A stretch of DNA of 64,000 nt from Fibrobacter sp. UWB5 (GTDB taxonomy: Bacteria > Fibrobacterota > Fibrobacteria > Fibrobacterales > Fibrobacteraceae). Both the position numbers and the translations under genes were made by a program. Below, one piece after another: positions 49,152-58,544 of the stretch (positions are counted from its first letter, which is position 1; each line of letters begins with the position of its first letter). The notes under the pieces were generated by a model that saw only the letters and a list, made by a program, of their open reading frames with translations, made no database searches and was not told the origin of the DNA. Location of the stretch: positions 124,001 to 188,000 of the forward strand of contig NZ_MWQH01000002.1 in NCBI RefSeq assembly GCF_002210295.1, given 5' to 3'.

Positions 49152-52073
49152 ATGGAAGCCAACGAACAACAGCGTCTCGTCATTGAGTCAACTGAATCGC
49201 CTCTTTTGGTGATTGCTGGCCCAGGTGCGGGAAAAACTAAGACTCTTGTTGATAGGGTTCTCCATTTGATTATAGACAAGAATGTTCCCGCTGAAAACAT
49301 CCTTGTGGCTACATTTACCGAAAAAGCAGCCAAGGAACTCGTTACCCGTATTTCAAATCAGGCATTGAAACTTGGGAAAACAGTGAATATTTCCGATATG
49401 TATGTGGGAACGCTCCATTCGATTTTCTTGCGTTTCCTTGAAGAATACAGACAGCATACAGGCTTAAAGCGGAACTACAGGGTTCTGGACGATTTTGAAC
49501 AGAAATACACGATTTATCAAAATCACAAGCTGTTTGACAAAATTCCGAATATTGGTTTACTCACCAACGATTCCTTTGGCTGGAATTTAGCGGATAGAAT
49601 TGCAGGGCTAGTAAACAAGGTCGCAGAAGAAAATCTTGACTTGGATAAAATGTCCCAATGCAAGGAAAGCGCCCTTTTGCCTATCCTTGCCGAAGTGACT
49701 AAGGTTTATCGTGCAATGTTGAATGCCGATAATTGCCTGGATTTTTCTCTCATTCAGACGCACATGTGGAAAATGCTGGATGATGAGTATGTCCTTGAAG
49801 ATATTCGCAAGCGCATCCAGTACATGATGATTGATGAATATCAAGATACCAATCGAATCCAGGAAAACATCCTTCTAAAGATTGCCGCGCCAGCGAATCG
49901 CATCTGCGTTGTGGGTGACGATGACCAGGCTCTTTACCGTTTCCGTGGTGCTACGGTAGAAAACATCCTTCGTTTTCAAGATAAATTCCCTGCTGGTGTA
50001 TGTAAGAAAATTGAGCTAACAAAGAACTATCGCTCGCACCCCGATGTAATTGATTTCTATAACCACTGGATGCAGAATACCTATGAGGATAGAAATGAAA
50101 CGGGGTCATGGCAGGGCAGAAACGGGACAGAACGTTACCGTCACGAAAAAGTTATTGAAAATGCGGGAAAACAAAACCGCGAAAATACGTCATATCCAGG
50201 CGTAATCAAGGTAATGGGTGATGGCATTGAAGCCTGGTATGAAAGGTTCTACGAGTTCATTTGCAGGTTGAAAGAATCTGGGAAATTGAAGGACTACAAT
50301 CAACTTGCGCTGCTCTGCCGTTCTGTCAAGAACGAGCGTATTGCAGGGCTTGCAAGGTTCCTCGAGTCCAAGGGCGTGCCAATTTTTTCGCCCCGTTCGG
50401 ATATGTTCTTTGAACGTCGCGAAATCCGCCTTGTCATAGGCGCCTATGCGTTCCTGTTCCCAGACCTGGTCAATGCATATCTTAGAACGAACAACTCTTC
50501 AGAAAGAGCTGTTTGGCGATACTACGATGAGTGTGCCGTGTATTTCGGCAATGAACTGCGAAGCAATAAGGAGAATAAGCGGCTTCAAGTCTGGGCTGTT
50601 TCTAAGTCCAGGGAGCTGGCTTTTTTAAAGGAGAATACGAATTATACCTTCGCAGACCTTTTCTATGAAATGCTGCAATTCCCTTTGTTTAGCAAGATGG
50701 TGAATGTTGACCTCAATAGCGGAATGCAGGATTTACGGCCCATTTACAATCTTGCCCTGTTCAGTCGCCTTATTACCAAGTTTGAGTATTTGAACAATAT
50801 CATCGTGTTCAAGCCAGAATCCTTGAAGAAAGATGTAAAGGCCCTGTTCAATTACTACCTGAATTTCCTTTATGACGGCGGCATCGGGGAATATGAAGAT
50901 TTCGACATGATAACTCCGAGTGGATGCGTGAGTTTCATGACAATTCACCAGAGTAAGGGATTGGAGTTCCCGATTACCTGTGTTGCATCGTTGGAGTCGC
51001 ATCCGACTAGGAATTTTACGCAGATTGATGAAGATATTCAGAATTTCTATTACGGTGAACAAAGTTATGAGCCGTTGGAAAGAATGAAATACTTTGATTT
51101 TTGGCGCCTCTTCTACACGGCTTTTAGCCGAGCACAGAATTTGCTGGTGCTGACTGGTGTGGACAATACGGAAACAAGAGGAAGGTCAGAACATTCAAGC
51201 CCATCAAGATATTTCGCGAATGTCTATCATCGTGCGAAAAATTGGGCAGAAATTTTTGATGGTGATAACTGCCTTGCCGACTTTGATACGGTGAAAGCAG
51301 CCAATGTGAAGCATGAGTATTCTTTCACCAGTCATATTTTGCTTTATGAAAACTGCCCTGTTCAGTATAAGTTTTTCCGTGAGCTGGAATTTACGCCCGT
51401 AAGAACGACTGCCGTCATGTTCGGTACGCTTGTTCATCAGACGATTGAAGATGTGCATAAGGCTGTTTTGGAAGGCCACCCAGAAAGGGTCACGGACGAC
51501 AACATTTCTTTCTGGATGCAGGAAAACTATAAGCAGCTTGCAAAAATGAACGGCTTGTATCTGCGTGAGTCTGCTTTGAGGGTGATTAAGAAGCACGTAA
51601 AAAACTATGTGGAATTTGCCCAAAGGGACTGGAGTAAAGTTAAGGACGCGGAAGTTCCCGTAACGCTTCAAAAGGACGATTATATCCTTGAAGGAAAAAT
51701 AGACCTTATTCGTGGTGAGAAAGATTCGGTCGAGATTCTGGACTTTAAAACAGAAAAGAAGCCGAACATGAATAGCGAAGATGGCCGAGAAAAGTTACGC
51801 CGATATAGGCGCCAGCTGGAAATTTACGCCCATATAATCGAGCAACGGTATGGAAAGAAGGTTAGTAAGATGCACCTTTACTATACTGGGGCGGAAGATG
51901 AAAGCCCGTTTATCACCTATGACTTTAATAGAACCTCCATTGTACGAACCATTGAAGAGGTAGATGGAGTTGTAAACAAGATTGAAAACAAGGAATTTAA
52001 GATGGACGCTCGCAAGCGTTGTGAAAAGCTATGCGGTGGATGCGACCTCAAGAATTTCTGCAACAGCTTATAA
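49152..52073 (+). CDS. UvrD-type helicase fused to RecB/AddB-like nuclease
   Basis: 973 residues. Superfamily 1 helicase motifs: IAGPGAGKT (21-29), MIDEYQDTN (near 227), GDDDQALYRFRGA, TKNYRSHP, TIHQSKGLEF and YTAFSRAQ. The C-terminal PD-(D/E)XK nuclease shows GTLVHQTIED, GKIDLI and VEILDFKTEKK. Cys near 735 together with C961-x2-C964-x5-C970 form an AddB/Cas4-like iron-sulfur site. It should unwind and degrade DNA ends. It heads a tight operon with type III Mod and Res, suggesting that it finishes off restricted DNA; that coupling is inferred. Confidence 0.92.
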   Translation: MEANEQQRLVIESTESPLLVIAGPGAGKTKTLVDRVLHLIIDKNVPAENILVATFTEKAAKELVTRISNQALKLGKTVNISDMYVGTLHSIFLRFLEEYRQHTGLKRNYRVLDDFEQKYTIYQNHKLFDKIPNIGLLTNDSFGWNLADRIAGLVNKVAEENLDLDKMSQCKESALLPILAEVTKVYRAMLNADNCLDFSLIQTHMWKMLDDEYVLEDIRKRIQYMMIDEYQDTNRIQENILLKIAAPANRICVVGDDDQALYRFRGATVENILRFQDKFPAGVCKKIELTKNYRSHPDVIDFYNHWMQNTYEDRNETGSWQGRNGTERYRHEKVIENAGKQNRENTSYPGVIKVMGDGIEAWYERFYEFICRLKESGKLKDYNQLALLCRSVKNERIAGLARFLESKGVPIFSPRSDMFFERREIRLVIGAYAFLFPDLVNAYLRTNNSSERAVWRYYDECAVYFGNELRSNKENKRLQVWAVSKSRELAFLKENTNYTFADLFYEMLQFPLFSKMVNVDLNSGMQDLRPIYNLALFSRLITKFEYLNNIIVFKPESLKKDVKALFNYYLNFLYDGGIGEYEDFDMITPSGCVSFMTIHQSKGLEFPITCVASLESHPTRNFTQIDEDIQNFYYGEQSYEPLERMKYFDFWRLFYTAFSRAQNLLVLTGVDNTETRGRSEHSSPSRYFANVYHRAKNWAEIFDGDNCLADFDTVKAANVKHEYSFTSHILLYENCPVQYKFFRELEFTPVRTTAVMFGTLVHQTIEDVHKAVLEGHPERVTDDNISFWMQENYKQLAKMNGLYLRESALRVIKKHVKNYVEFAQRDWSKVKDAEVPVTLQKDDYILEGKIDLIRGEKDSVEILDFKTEKKPNMNSEDGREKLRRYRRQLEIYAHIIEQRYGKKVSKMHLYYTGAEDESPFITYDFNRTSIVRTIEEVDGVVNKIENKEFKMDARKRCEKLCGGCDLKNFCNSL

Positions 52074-52084
52074 GGAATCAAACC

Positions 52085-53821
52085 ATGGCAAAATCACAGA
52101 CTGAAATGTTTGAGTTTAATCGGGAACCAATAAAAGGGTTTCCTGAGCTGCGGTGGGCCGGTAAACGCCCTTTTACAGGAACATCTTATTATCCTGCTCA
52201 ACTAAAAGAAACTCATGGACATCCTTCTGATGATGGCTGGATGAATAAGTTATACTGGGGTGATAATTTACAGGTCATGAGCCATTTGTTAAAGGAATGT
52301 AGAGGTCAGGTCGATTTGATTTATATAGACCCTCCCTTTGATTCGAAGGCTGATTATAAGAAAACCATTTCTTTGAGAAATCAAAGTGCAGAAAGTGATT
52401 CTTCCAATTTTGAAGAAAAACAATATGGCGATATTTGGACAAATGATGAATATCTCCAATTTATGTACGAGCGTCTAATTCTCTGTAGAGAATTGTTGAG
52501 TGATAAGGGAAGCATTTATTTGCATTGTGATTGGCATAAAAGCCATTATTTACGCAACATAATGGATGAAATCTTTGGAATTGAGTGTTTCCAGAACGAA
52601 ATTTCATGGTTGTATAAAACAGGTGGAGCATCCAAAACTTGCTGGGCAAGGAAACATGACACACTGCTTTTTTACTCAAAAAAGAATAGTGGGTTTACGT
52701 TCAACCCATTGCAAGAACGGTCATATATGATGCATAAGTATGGCTTTAAAAAAAGTGACTTTAAAATTGACCCTGAAAATGGATTGCAGTATTCAATGGT
52801 ATATTGCCGTGATGTATGGGAAATGCCTTCTGTTGGTTCTGCAACAGACGAACGAGTAGACTATCCGACACAAAAACCAGAAGTTCTTCTTGAACGAATT
52901 ATAAAGGCGTCGTCTAATCCTGGTGATGTTGTGTTTGACTGTTTTATGGGCAGTGGAACAACCCAAACTGTAGCAATGAAACTTGGCCGAAAATTTATAG
53001 GTGCAGATATAAATTTGGGTGCTATTCAAACAACAACAAAAAGACTAATAAGCACAGCGTCTAAATGCATGGCAGACAAAAATTTACTATCCATTCAGAC
53101 ATATACAGGTTTTGAAGTCTACAATGTAAACGATTATGATTTCTTCCGTAATGAACTTGAAGCGAAAAAGTTGATAATCGAGGCGCTAGGAATGCAAGCC
53201 CTCCCAGAAAATAGTCTCTGGGATGCGGAGTTTGATGGTCGAATGGTTGCCATTCTTGGCATAAACAGAATTGCTACAGCTAGCGAGTTTGAAAAGATTG
53301 TTGCCAACATTGATATTTCCAGTTGGCAAAAGAAACAAAATGAAAATCCAGGCAAACCAGTTGAAAAGATTACATTTGTTTGCATGGGCCACGACCCGAA
53401 TTTGGAGGCGATGTTCCATGAAAAAATGGCCAGTTTGGGTTTTGTTGTTGATTTGGAAATAATCGACATCCTTCGTGACAAAAAGGAGTTGACATTTAAA
53501 CGCGATGCTGACGCCAAAATATCTATTGCTAATGGAAAACTCTCTATTGAGCAATTCTATCCGATGAACTTGCTTCAGAAATTGAGCTTCGAAAAGCAGG
53601 ATGTTGAAGATTGGAAGGAACTTGTAGATAGTGTCATGATTGACTGGAATTATGATGGTGTTGCGTTCGCTCCTGCACTTACTGATATTCCAGCGAAGAA
53701 TGCTCTTGTAAAGGGAATTTATAACGTTCCCGAAGATGCAGGCACAATCCATGTGAAAATTACGGACCTCATTAGCGAAAGCTGGGAAGGCTCCTTTAGC
53801 GTAGAAGGGAGTAAGCTCTAA
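52085..53821 (+). CDS. Type III restriction-modification methyltransferase (Mod), adenine-specific
   Basis: 578 residues from the ATG at 52085, 11 bases after the helicase stop. Motif IV DPPF is at 82-85 and comes before the SAM motif FDCFMGSGTT (near 284), the beta-class order typical of type III Mod proteins. The C-terminal 200 residues probably contact the Res subunit. It methylates an asymmetric site on one strand at N6-adenine. The recognition sequence cannot be predicted. Confidence 0.9.
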   Translation: MAKSQTEMFEFNREPIKGFPELRWAGKRPFTGTSYYPAQLKETHGHPSDDGWMNKLYWGDNLQVMSHLLKECRGQVDLIYIDPPFDSKADYKKTISLRNQSAESDSSNFEEKQYGDIWTNDEYLQFMYERLILCRELLSDKGSIYLHCDWHKSHYLRNIMDEIFGIECFQNEISWLYKTGGASKTCWARKHDTLLFYSKKNSGFTFNPLQERSYMMHKYGFKKSDFKIDPENGLQYSMVYCRDVWEMPSVGSATDERVDYPTQKPEVLLERIIKASSNPGDVVFDCFMGSGTTQTVAMKLGRKFIGADINLGAIQTTTKRLISTASKCMADKNLLSIQTYTGFEVYNVNDYDFFRNELEAKKLIIEALGMQALPENSLWDAEFDGRMVAILGINRIATASEFEKIVANIDISSWQKKQNENPGKPVEKITFVCMGHDPNLEAMFHEKMASLGFVVDLEIIDILRDKKELTFKRDADAKISIANGKLSIEQFYPMNLLQKLSFEKQDVEDWKELVDSVMIDWNYDGVAFAPALTDIPAKNALVKGIYNVPEDAGTIHVKITDLISESWEGSFSVEGSKL

Positions 53822-56565
53822 TGGCTAAGAAAAAAGAGTCTGTAATTGAAACGCCGTTTTACCGTTATCTTTGGAATTTCTATTCAAAGAATAAAGGGGC
53901 GATTCGAAGGCACTATAAGGATTTGACTAAGAAAATTCTTGAAAATGCAAATCCCGATAATGCAGGCGCCTTCCTCAGAAGACCTCAATATGAGGCTTTT
54001 GAAATGTATGTGTTCCTTAAAGAATATCTTGATAATCGCTCTCTTGCGGATATTTTCGATGATTGGCGTTATAATCGGGGTGATTTCTGCCTCAATGCAA
54101 CCGATTTGCATGATATTGAAGGAGACCTCTTTGCATCAAGGGATGCAGCATCATTTGATGGAGCTATTAAGCAGTTAAGAAACATTCAGCAGGATTATTC
54201 CAACTATATTTTCTCGCTCACTATGGGAACTGGTAAGACCATTCTCATGGCGCTTTGCATCTTTTACGAATTTCTTCTGTCGAATAAATTTCCCAAGGAC
54301 AATCGCTTTTGCAAAAACGCATTAGTGCTAGCACCTGACACAACTGTTTTGCATTCACTCAAGGAAATTCAAACATTTGACAAGTCAAAAATTTTGGGAG
54401 ACCAGTATGCAAATCTTCTGGATTCTTTCATAAAGTTCCATTTCCTTGATAGTGACGGAATATCGCTTAGTACAGCGGACAATTCCACCCATAATTTGAT
54501 TATTTCTACCAGCCAGAAAATCATTCTCAAAAAGAAACATACGCCCGATTCTGCCGCTGAATCTCTGTTCAAGGATTCCTGGGAAGCAAATACTCAAAAT
54601 AGCGTGAACGCTGATTTATACCAGTTGGACGACGAAAGTGAGCTTATGGCAAATCAGCGTTATACAAAGCTCACACGTTTGCCCCAATTAGGCATCTATG
54701 TGGATGAAGCTCACCATATTGGTGATGAATCCTTAAAAGGCGCCGTTGACCGAACGAGCAAAAAGAGCTTGCGATTGACAATCGACAATCTTGCAGAAGA
54801 ATTGAAGATTTCGGGTTCGAGTGTTGTAGCCTGTTATAACTTTACAGGAACCCCCTATGTAGACAACCATTTGATGCCAGAAGTTGTTTACGAATACGGA
54901 TTGAAAAGTGCAATCCACAACGGCTATCTAAAGGAAGTTGACATTTTCGATTACGATAATGTCAAGTCTGCGGAATTTGTAAGCGAAACAATAAGGCGTT
55001 TCGTTTCGACGCATCGAAATAAGGATGGTGAATTTAAACGCTATGAGGGAATGCTTCCCAAAATAGCGTTTTATGCAGCAAGCATTGAAGAACTTGAAAA
55101 GGAACTGAAACCTGCTGTTGAAAATGCCGTCACCAGCAATGGACTATCCATTGATTCTATTTTGGTAAATGTTGGCGATGACAAATATACCAAGAACGAC
55201 GATATTCGTGAGTTCCAGCTTCTTGACTCATCATCGTCGGAGAAACAGTTCATTCTTCTGGTAGGTAAGGGTAAGGAAGGTTGGAACTGCCGCAGCCTTT
55301 TTGCGGTGGCCCTATTCCGCAAGCCCAAAAGCACGATTTTTGTCCTACAAGCGACAATGCGCTGTTTGCGTTCCATAACGCAAGAACAACTGCGTGGAAA
55401 CGTGTTCCTTTCTTCCGAGAACAAAGAAATTCTCGCAAACGAGTTGCGAGATAATTTCAGAATGTCTGTGGAAGACTTGACTTCAAAACCCTCCCAGTCA
55501 AAACCCGAACGCCGCATTTATATTCGCGAAAAAGTCCCTGTGACGGTTTATGAACGGGTGCCAGAATTTGTTATCACAGAATTAAAACCAGGTCATTTCC
55601 GTCTTTTTGATGAAGACTTCGAAGAATCGAAGTATCACAAAACAGTGGGAAAACACTCTCTTACGAATATAGACAGTGCTACAATTCGTCAAGATGTTCA
55701 ATCTGAAGGCGAACGCCACTTTACCGAATTAAGCCTTGTCGCAGAGTTATCCATCTTCTTGACTCAACACGAAAAAGACCGCGATGATTCCTCCAAAAAT
55801 GTAGCCCGTCATTCTCCTGTAGAAATCCGTGACCTTCTCGATAAGGTTGAAGAAGGAATATCTGTCATCCTGGAAAAGGTAAATTACTCCAATGACATTC
55901 TTTACGATTATGTGATTCCGAAGCTATTCTCAAAGCTGTATGAGGTTAAGTACGAGGAAAGCGAACCGCGTCCAGTCACAAGATATATCGTTAAAGAACC
56001 CCCGTTTGAGAATGTAGATGAATCTGGTCAAAGATTCTACAGGATGCGCTTTGATGATGATGATTTCGTAAGCGATGAATCCACGCTTTACTCGAAGTAC
56101 AATCAAATTAGTGGCAATAAGAAAAGTTTCGACCTTTCCGGCTATGGATTTGATTCGACTTCCGAGAGGGCTTTCTTTGACAGAAATCTTTTCAATAACG
56201 AGAAGATAAAACATATTTGGTTTACTGGTATGCTGACAAATGGACAGTCGGATTTTTATGTTCGCTACATAGACCCGGAAACACATTCGTTGCGTTCCTA
56301 TTATCCAGATTTTCTTGTGGAAATGAATACAGGAGAGTTCTACATTGTTGAAATCAAGGGCGAACACCTAGTTGATACACCAACGACTCAGGCGAAGGTG
56401 GATTATGCGCAGCAGATGTTCAAATCGCATAAGATGCACTATGTATTTATTCCAAGTAAATATGCAAATATGATTCTGCAAGAATTTATTGAACAAAGTG
56501 CAGAAAATTTTGGAATGAAGTCGATTGATGCACCGAGTTCAAGTCTTAATTCTGTATTTACTTAG
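53821..56565 (+). CDS. Type III restriction enzyme Res subunit
   Basis: 914 residues. Superfamily 2 ATPase motifs TMGTGKT (134-140) and VDEAHHIGD (near 295), FTGTPY and a later GKEGWNCRSLFAVALFR segment. The C-terminal nuclease is DFLVEMNTGEFYIVEIKGE (near 830), D-x(n)-E-x-K. ATP-driven sliding or diffusion between head-to-head sites leads to cleavage. The start overlaps the mod stop by one base (TAATG), so 1:1 translation coupling is likely. Confidence 0.92.
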   Translation: MAKKKESVIETPFYRYLWNFYSKNKGAIRRHYKDLTKKILENANPDNAGAFLRRPQYEAFEMYVFLKEYLDNRSLADIFDDWRYNRGDFCLNATDLHDIEGDLFASRDAASFDGAIKQLRNIQQDYSNYIFSLTMGTGKTILMALCIFYEFLLSNKFPKDNRFCKNALVLAPDTTVLHSLKEIQTFDKSKILGDQYANLLDSFIKFHFLDSDGISLSTADNSTHNLIISTSQKIILKKKHTPDSAAESLFKDSWEANTQNSVNADLYQLDDESELMANQRYTKLTRLPQLGIYVDEAHHIGDESLKGAVDRTSKKSLRLTIDNLAEELKISGSSVVACYNFTGTPYVDNHLMPEVVYEYGLKSAIHNGYLKEVDIFDYDNVKSAEFVSETIRRFVSTHRNKDGEFKRYEGMLPKIAFYAASIEELEKELKPAVENAVTSNGLSIDSILVNVGDDKYTKNDDIREFQLLDSSSSEKQFILLVGKGKEGWNCRSLFAVALFRKPKSTIFVLQATMRCLRSITQEQLRGNVFLSSENKEILANELRDNFRMSVEDLTSKPSQSKPERRIYIREKVPVTVYERVPEFVITELKPGHFRLFDEDFEESKYHKTVGKHSLTNIDSATIRQDVQSEGERHFTELSLVAELSIFLTQHEKDRDDSSKNVARHSPVEIRDLLDKVEEGISVILEKVNYSNDILYDYVIPKLFSKLYEVKYEESEPRPVTRYIVKEPPFENVDESGQRFYRMRFDDDDFVSDESTLYSKYNQISGNKKSFDLSGYGFDSTSERAFFDRNLFNNEKIKHIWFTGMLTNGQSDFYVRYIDPETHSLRSYYPDFLVEMNTGEFYIVEIKGEHLVDTPTTQAKVDYAQQMFKSHKMHYVFIPSKYANMILQEFIEQSAENFGMKSIDAPSSSLNSVFT

Positions 56566-56763
56566 AACTTTATCTATTTCCTCTACAATGGGCTGGGCGT
56601 TCTCACGCTTGGCCTTGTTTTTTTCTTTTTTTTCTTCGTCAAGATGCATTAAGAGTTCGACGACCAGTCTATGAATGTGGGTGAGCGTAGGCTGGTCGTT
56701 TCGTGCTATCGCGCGAGGCATACTAGCGATGGCTGATTTAAGATTTGTCATTTTGTAGAACAT
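56539..56763 (-). CDS. Small phage protein, unknown function
   Basis: 74 residues, helical, lysine/glutamate rich (HLDEEKKEKNKAKRENAQP). GGGAGC lies 6 bases upstream of the ATG. Its 3' end overlaps the res gene end, convergent. Confidence 0.55.
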   Translation of the reverse strand: MFYKMTNLKSAIASMPRAIARNDQPTLTHIHRLVVELLMHLDEEKKEKNKAKRENAQPIVEEIDKVLSKYRIKT

Positions 56764-57295
56764 AATAGCTCCCTATATGTTGATTGGTTAGGGAATGATA
56801 ACTTATGATTTCATTTTGCCGTGCAAACAAAAGTTGGCATTTTGTGAAAAAAAAGGAGGCGCCTCACTTGACAGCTTCTGCAATTCGCAAGCAATCGCAG
56901 CCGTTCCCGCCGTTTCGCTTTTGTTCGCTGTGCAAAACGCTGCAAGCGCCTCTTTGCTCCGGGCCGTTAAAATGTTCACCCGATGGCGCCGGATAGCGTG
57001 CAAGACGCTGCACGACCTTGCAGGGGGGGGGGCTAAAGTTGCGAAATTTCGCATTTTTCGAAAGTGTCACGAATTGACAGAATAATTTTTTATTTTTTCC
57101 GCTGCTCAAGTCGGGACGGAAAAAATCCCCTTCGATATCTATATCGCCCTCAAGCTCATTTTCCTTTTTTACCGCGCTGTTGCGTGAGTTGAGTATGAGG
57201 TTTTTATATATCAATATCTCCACAATTACGGAGTGAGTCCTACTCATACTCCTACTGTTAATCATTCTCCTATTACTACTACTGATATAATAGGG

Positions 57296-57371
57296 TTGCA
57301 AGTTTTTGTCGCGACTTGAACCCGTTTGTTATGCCTGGGTTCAAGCGTTTGCAAATCGTTGCGACTTGCAA
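57296..57371. repeat. Nested inverted repeat, possible origin or structured RNA
   Basis: Inner arms CTTGAACCC (57315-57323) and GGGTTCAAG (57337-57345), outer arms TTGCAAG (57296-57302) and CTTGCAA (57365-57371). GCGACTTG occurs twice (57311, 57361). AT-rich sequence lies just left. Confidence 0.55.
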
Positions 57372-57381
57372 AAGTTCCCAC

Positions 57382-57404
57382 AAAAAAAGGCCCCGAACAG
57401 GGCC
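57382..57404 (-). terminator. Terminator of the repressor gene
   Basis: Minus strand GGCCC-TGTTCG-GGGCC followed by TTTTTTT, 41 bases past the repressor stop. Confidence 0.75.
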
Positions 57405-57444
57405 AAAGGACTGCTTATGCCTAAGCTAAAGGAACACGGGGAAA

Positions 57445-57768
57445 TTACCCTTGTTGGTCTTCAGAACTTTCATCTTTTAGACGCAGACTGCGAAGCCCGT
57501 TGCGTACGATTAGAGCGCATTCCTCCGGAGTCAGCACAACCTCGCCCCGAAACTCCGCAGCGTGACGAGTCTTTATCGCCTCCCAAAGTTCAGGAGTGAA
57601 AAGCTCGTCGATTCCCATGCCGATTTCCAGTAGTTTCTGGCAAATGTCGTAGCTGGGAGTCGCCTTGCCTTTCTTCCAAGCGGTGACGCTTGAGGCGTTG
57701 AGTCCCAGTTCGTCGGCCAGGGTGCTGGCCGTCTTGTTTGTTCTGTCAAGGTATTTTTCAACGTTCAT
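57445..57768 (-). CDS. XRE-family (Cro/CI-like) repressor
   Basis: 107 residues. Helix-turn-helix STLADELGLNASSVTAWKKGKATPSYD (residues about 15-41), typical Cro/CI family. No peptidase domain, so not a LexA-like self-cleaving repressor. It is divergent from the rightward replication/recombination genes, the usual place of a lysogeny repressor. The shared intergenic region contains ATTGAAT-type repeats that may be its operators. Confidence 0.85.
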   Translation of the reverse strand: MNVEKYLDRTNKTASTLADELGLNASSVTAWKKGKATPSYDICQKLLEIGMGIDELFTPELWEAIKTRHAAEFRGEVVLTPEECALIVRNGLRSLRLKDESSEDQQG

Positions 57769-57891
57769 GCCATAAATTTAATCAAAAATTGCACAGTATT
57801 CAATAATTTTTAAAAAATTTTTAAAAAATCCCTTGATTTTTTGCTTAGAATTGAATAGATTTTGAATGTAAGGCAAAAGAAATTGAAAAGT
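57769..57891. promoter_or_regulatory. Divergent promoter region of the lysogeny switch
   Basis: AT-rich. ATTCAAT (57808) and AGAATTGAATAGA (57847-57859) face each other; the latter 13-mer also occurs at 30298-30310 beside the modification operon. Confidence 0.6.
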
Positions 57892-58074
57892 ATGCAAAAG
57901 AAAATAAACGGTACGCAAAAAATTTGGCAGGTCGGCATAACGGCACGGGCGAAGCAGGCCCTGGAGCAGCTGGCCAGCGAGAACAAGCGAAAGGGTTTCC
58001 CGGCGAGCCAGGGACTCATTGCCTCAACCTTGATACTTAGGGCTTTTGAACATGGCGAATCCATATTGGGCTAA
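57892..58074 (+). CDS. Small basic protein, possible DNA-binding regulator
   Basis: 60 residues from the ATG at 57892 (a TTG at 57862 is possible). QVGITARAKQALEQLASENKRKG and LIASTLILRAFEHGE resemble ribbon-helix-helix-type proteins. First gene of the rightward operon opposite the repressor, where a Cro-like regulator is expected. Confidence 0.6.
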   Translation: MQKKINGTQKIWQVGITARAKQALEQLASENKRKGFPASQGLIASTLILRAFEHGESILG

Positions 58075-58522
58075 GGTTTCGTTCAGTGACTTTATCAAGC
58101 ACTTCCGAAAAATGACGGATGAACAGATTATCGCCGACGTGAGGGATTCGATGGATGCACTTGAGGATGTTGACGGGACTGGCGACAGTTTCGGGGCGTT
58201 CATGGTGAAATGTTCCAGCGAGAGAATCCAGCAGCGCAGCGAGGTCAACAGGGCGAACGCCCTGGCTGGACACGAAAAACACGGACATGAGATTAGGAAA
58301 GTACAGCCGCCGCGATTGCCGACGACCGAGGAACTTTACGACTTCTGCGCGGAAAAGCACCTCGACGACGCGCTGGGACGCGAGTGGCTGGAGATTACGC
58401 TTTCTAGGGGAGGGAAAACGCGTGAGGGCATGACGATTATGAACTGGAAAGGGGCGGTCACGAACTACGTGGCGGCAAGGCTAAAAACCCTGTCGAAGGG
58501 ACAACAAATGAACAACTACTAA
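58052..58522 (+). CDS. Phage early protein, unknown function
   Basis: 156 residues from the ATG at 58052, overlapping the previous gene by 23 bases. FSDFIKHFRKMTDEQIIADVRDSM and a C-terminal REWLEITLSRGGKTREGMTIMNWKGAVTNYVAARL, which looks like the end of phage replication or DnaT-like proteins (a short helical DNA-binding tail). Not certain. Confidence 0.55.
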   Translation: MANPYWAKVSFSDFIKHFRKMTDEQIIADVRDSMDALEDVDGTGDSFGAFMVKCSSERIQQRSEVNRANALAGHEKHGHEIRKVQPPRLPTTEELYDFCAEKHLDDALGREWLEITLSRGGKTREGMTIMNWKGAVTNYVAARLKTLSKGQQMNNY

Positions 58523-58544
58523 CAACAAAGGGAAACCAACAACT

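Larger units (their letters stand above)
56764..57444. other. Long non-coding region with structured repeats
   Basis: No convincing gene in 680 bases; the open frames cross low-complexity or hairpin sequence. It holds a run of ten G (57023-57032), a 14-bp palindrome TGCGAAATTTCGCA (57040-57053) and a nested inverted repeat (57296-57371). The leftward repressor terminator lies at 57382-57404. Confidence 0.6.

Noticed and set aside
49152-56565. Type I restriction system or Gabija
   Set aside because: There is no HsdS-like specificity subunit or GajA-like OLD nuclease; Mod motif order and the Res layout are type III.
56864-57301. 145-residue minus-strand protein
   Set aside because: The frame crosses the G10 tract and the palindrome, and has no ribosome site or domain; only a short stretch (ILNSRNSAVKKENELE) looks protein-like, perhaps a remnant.
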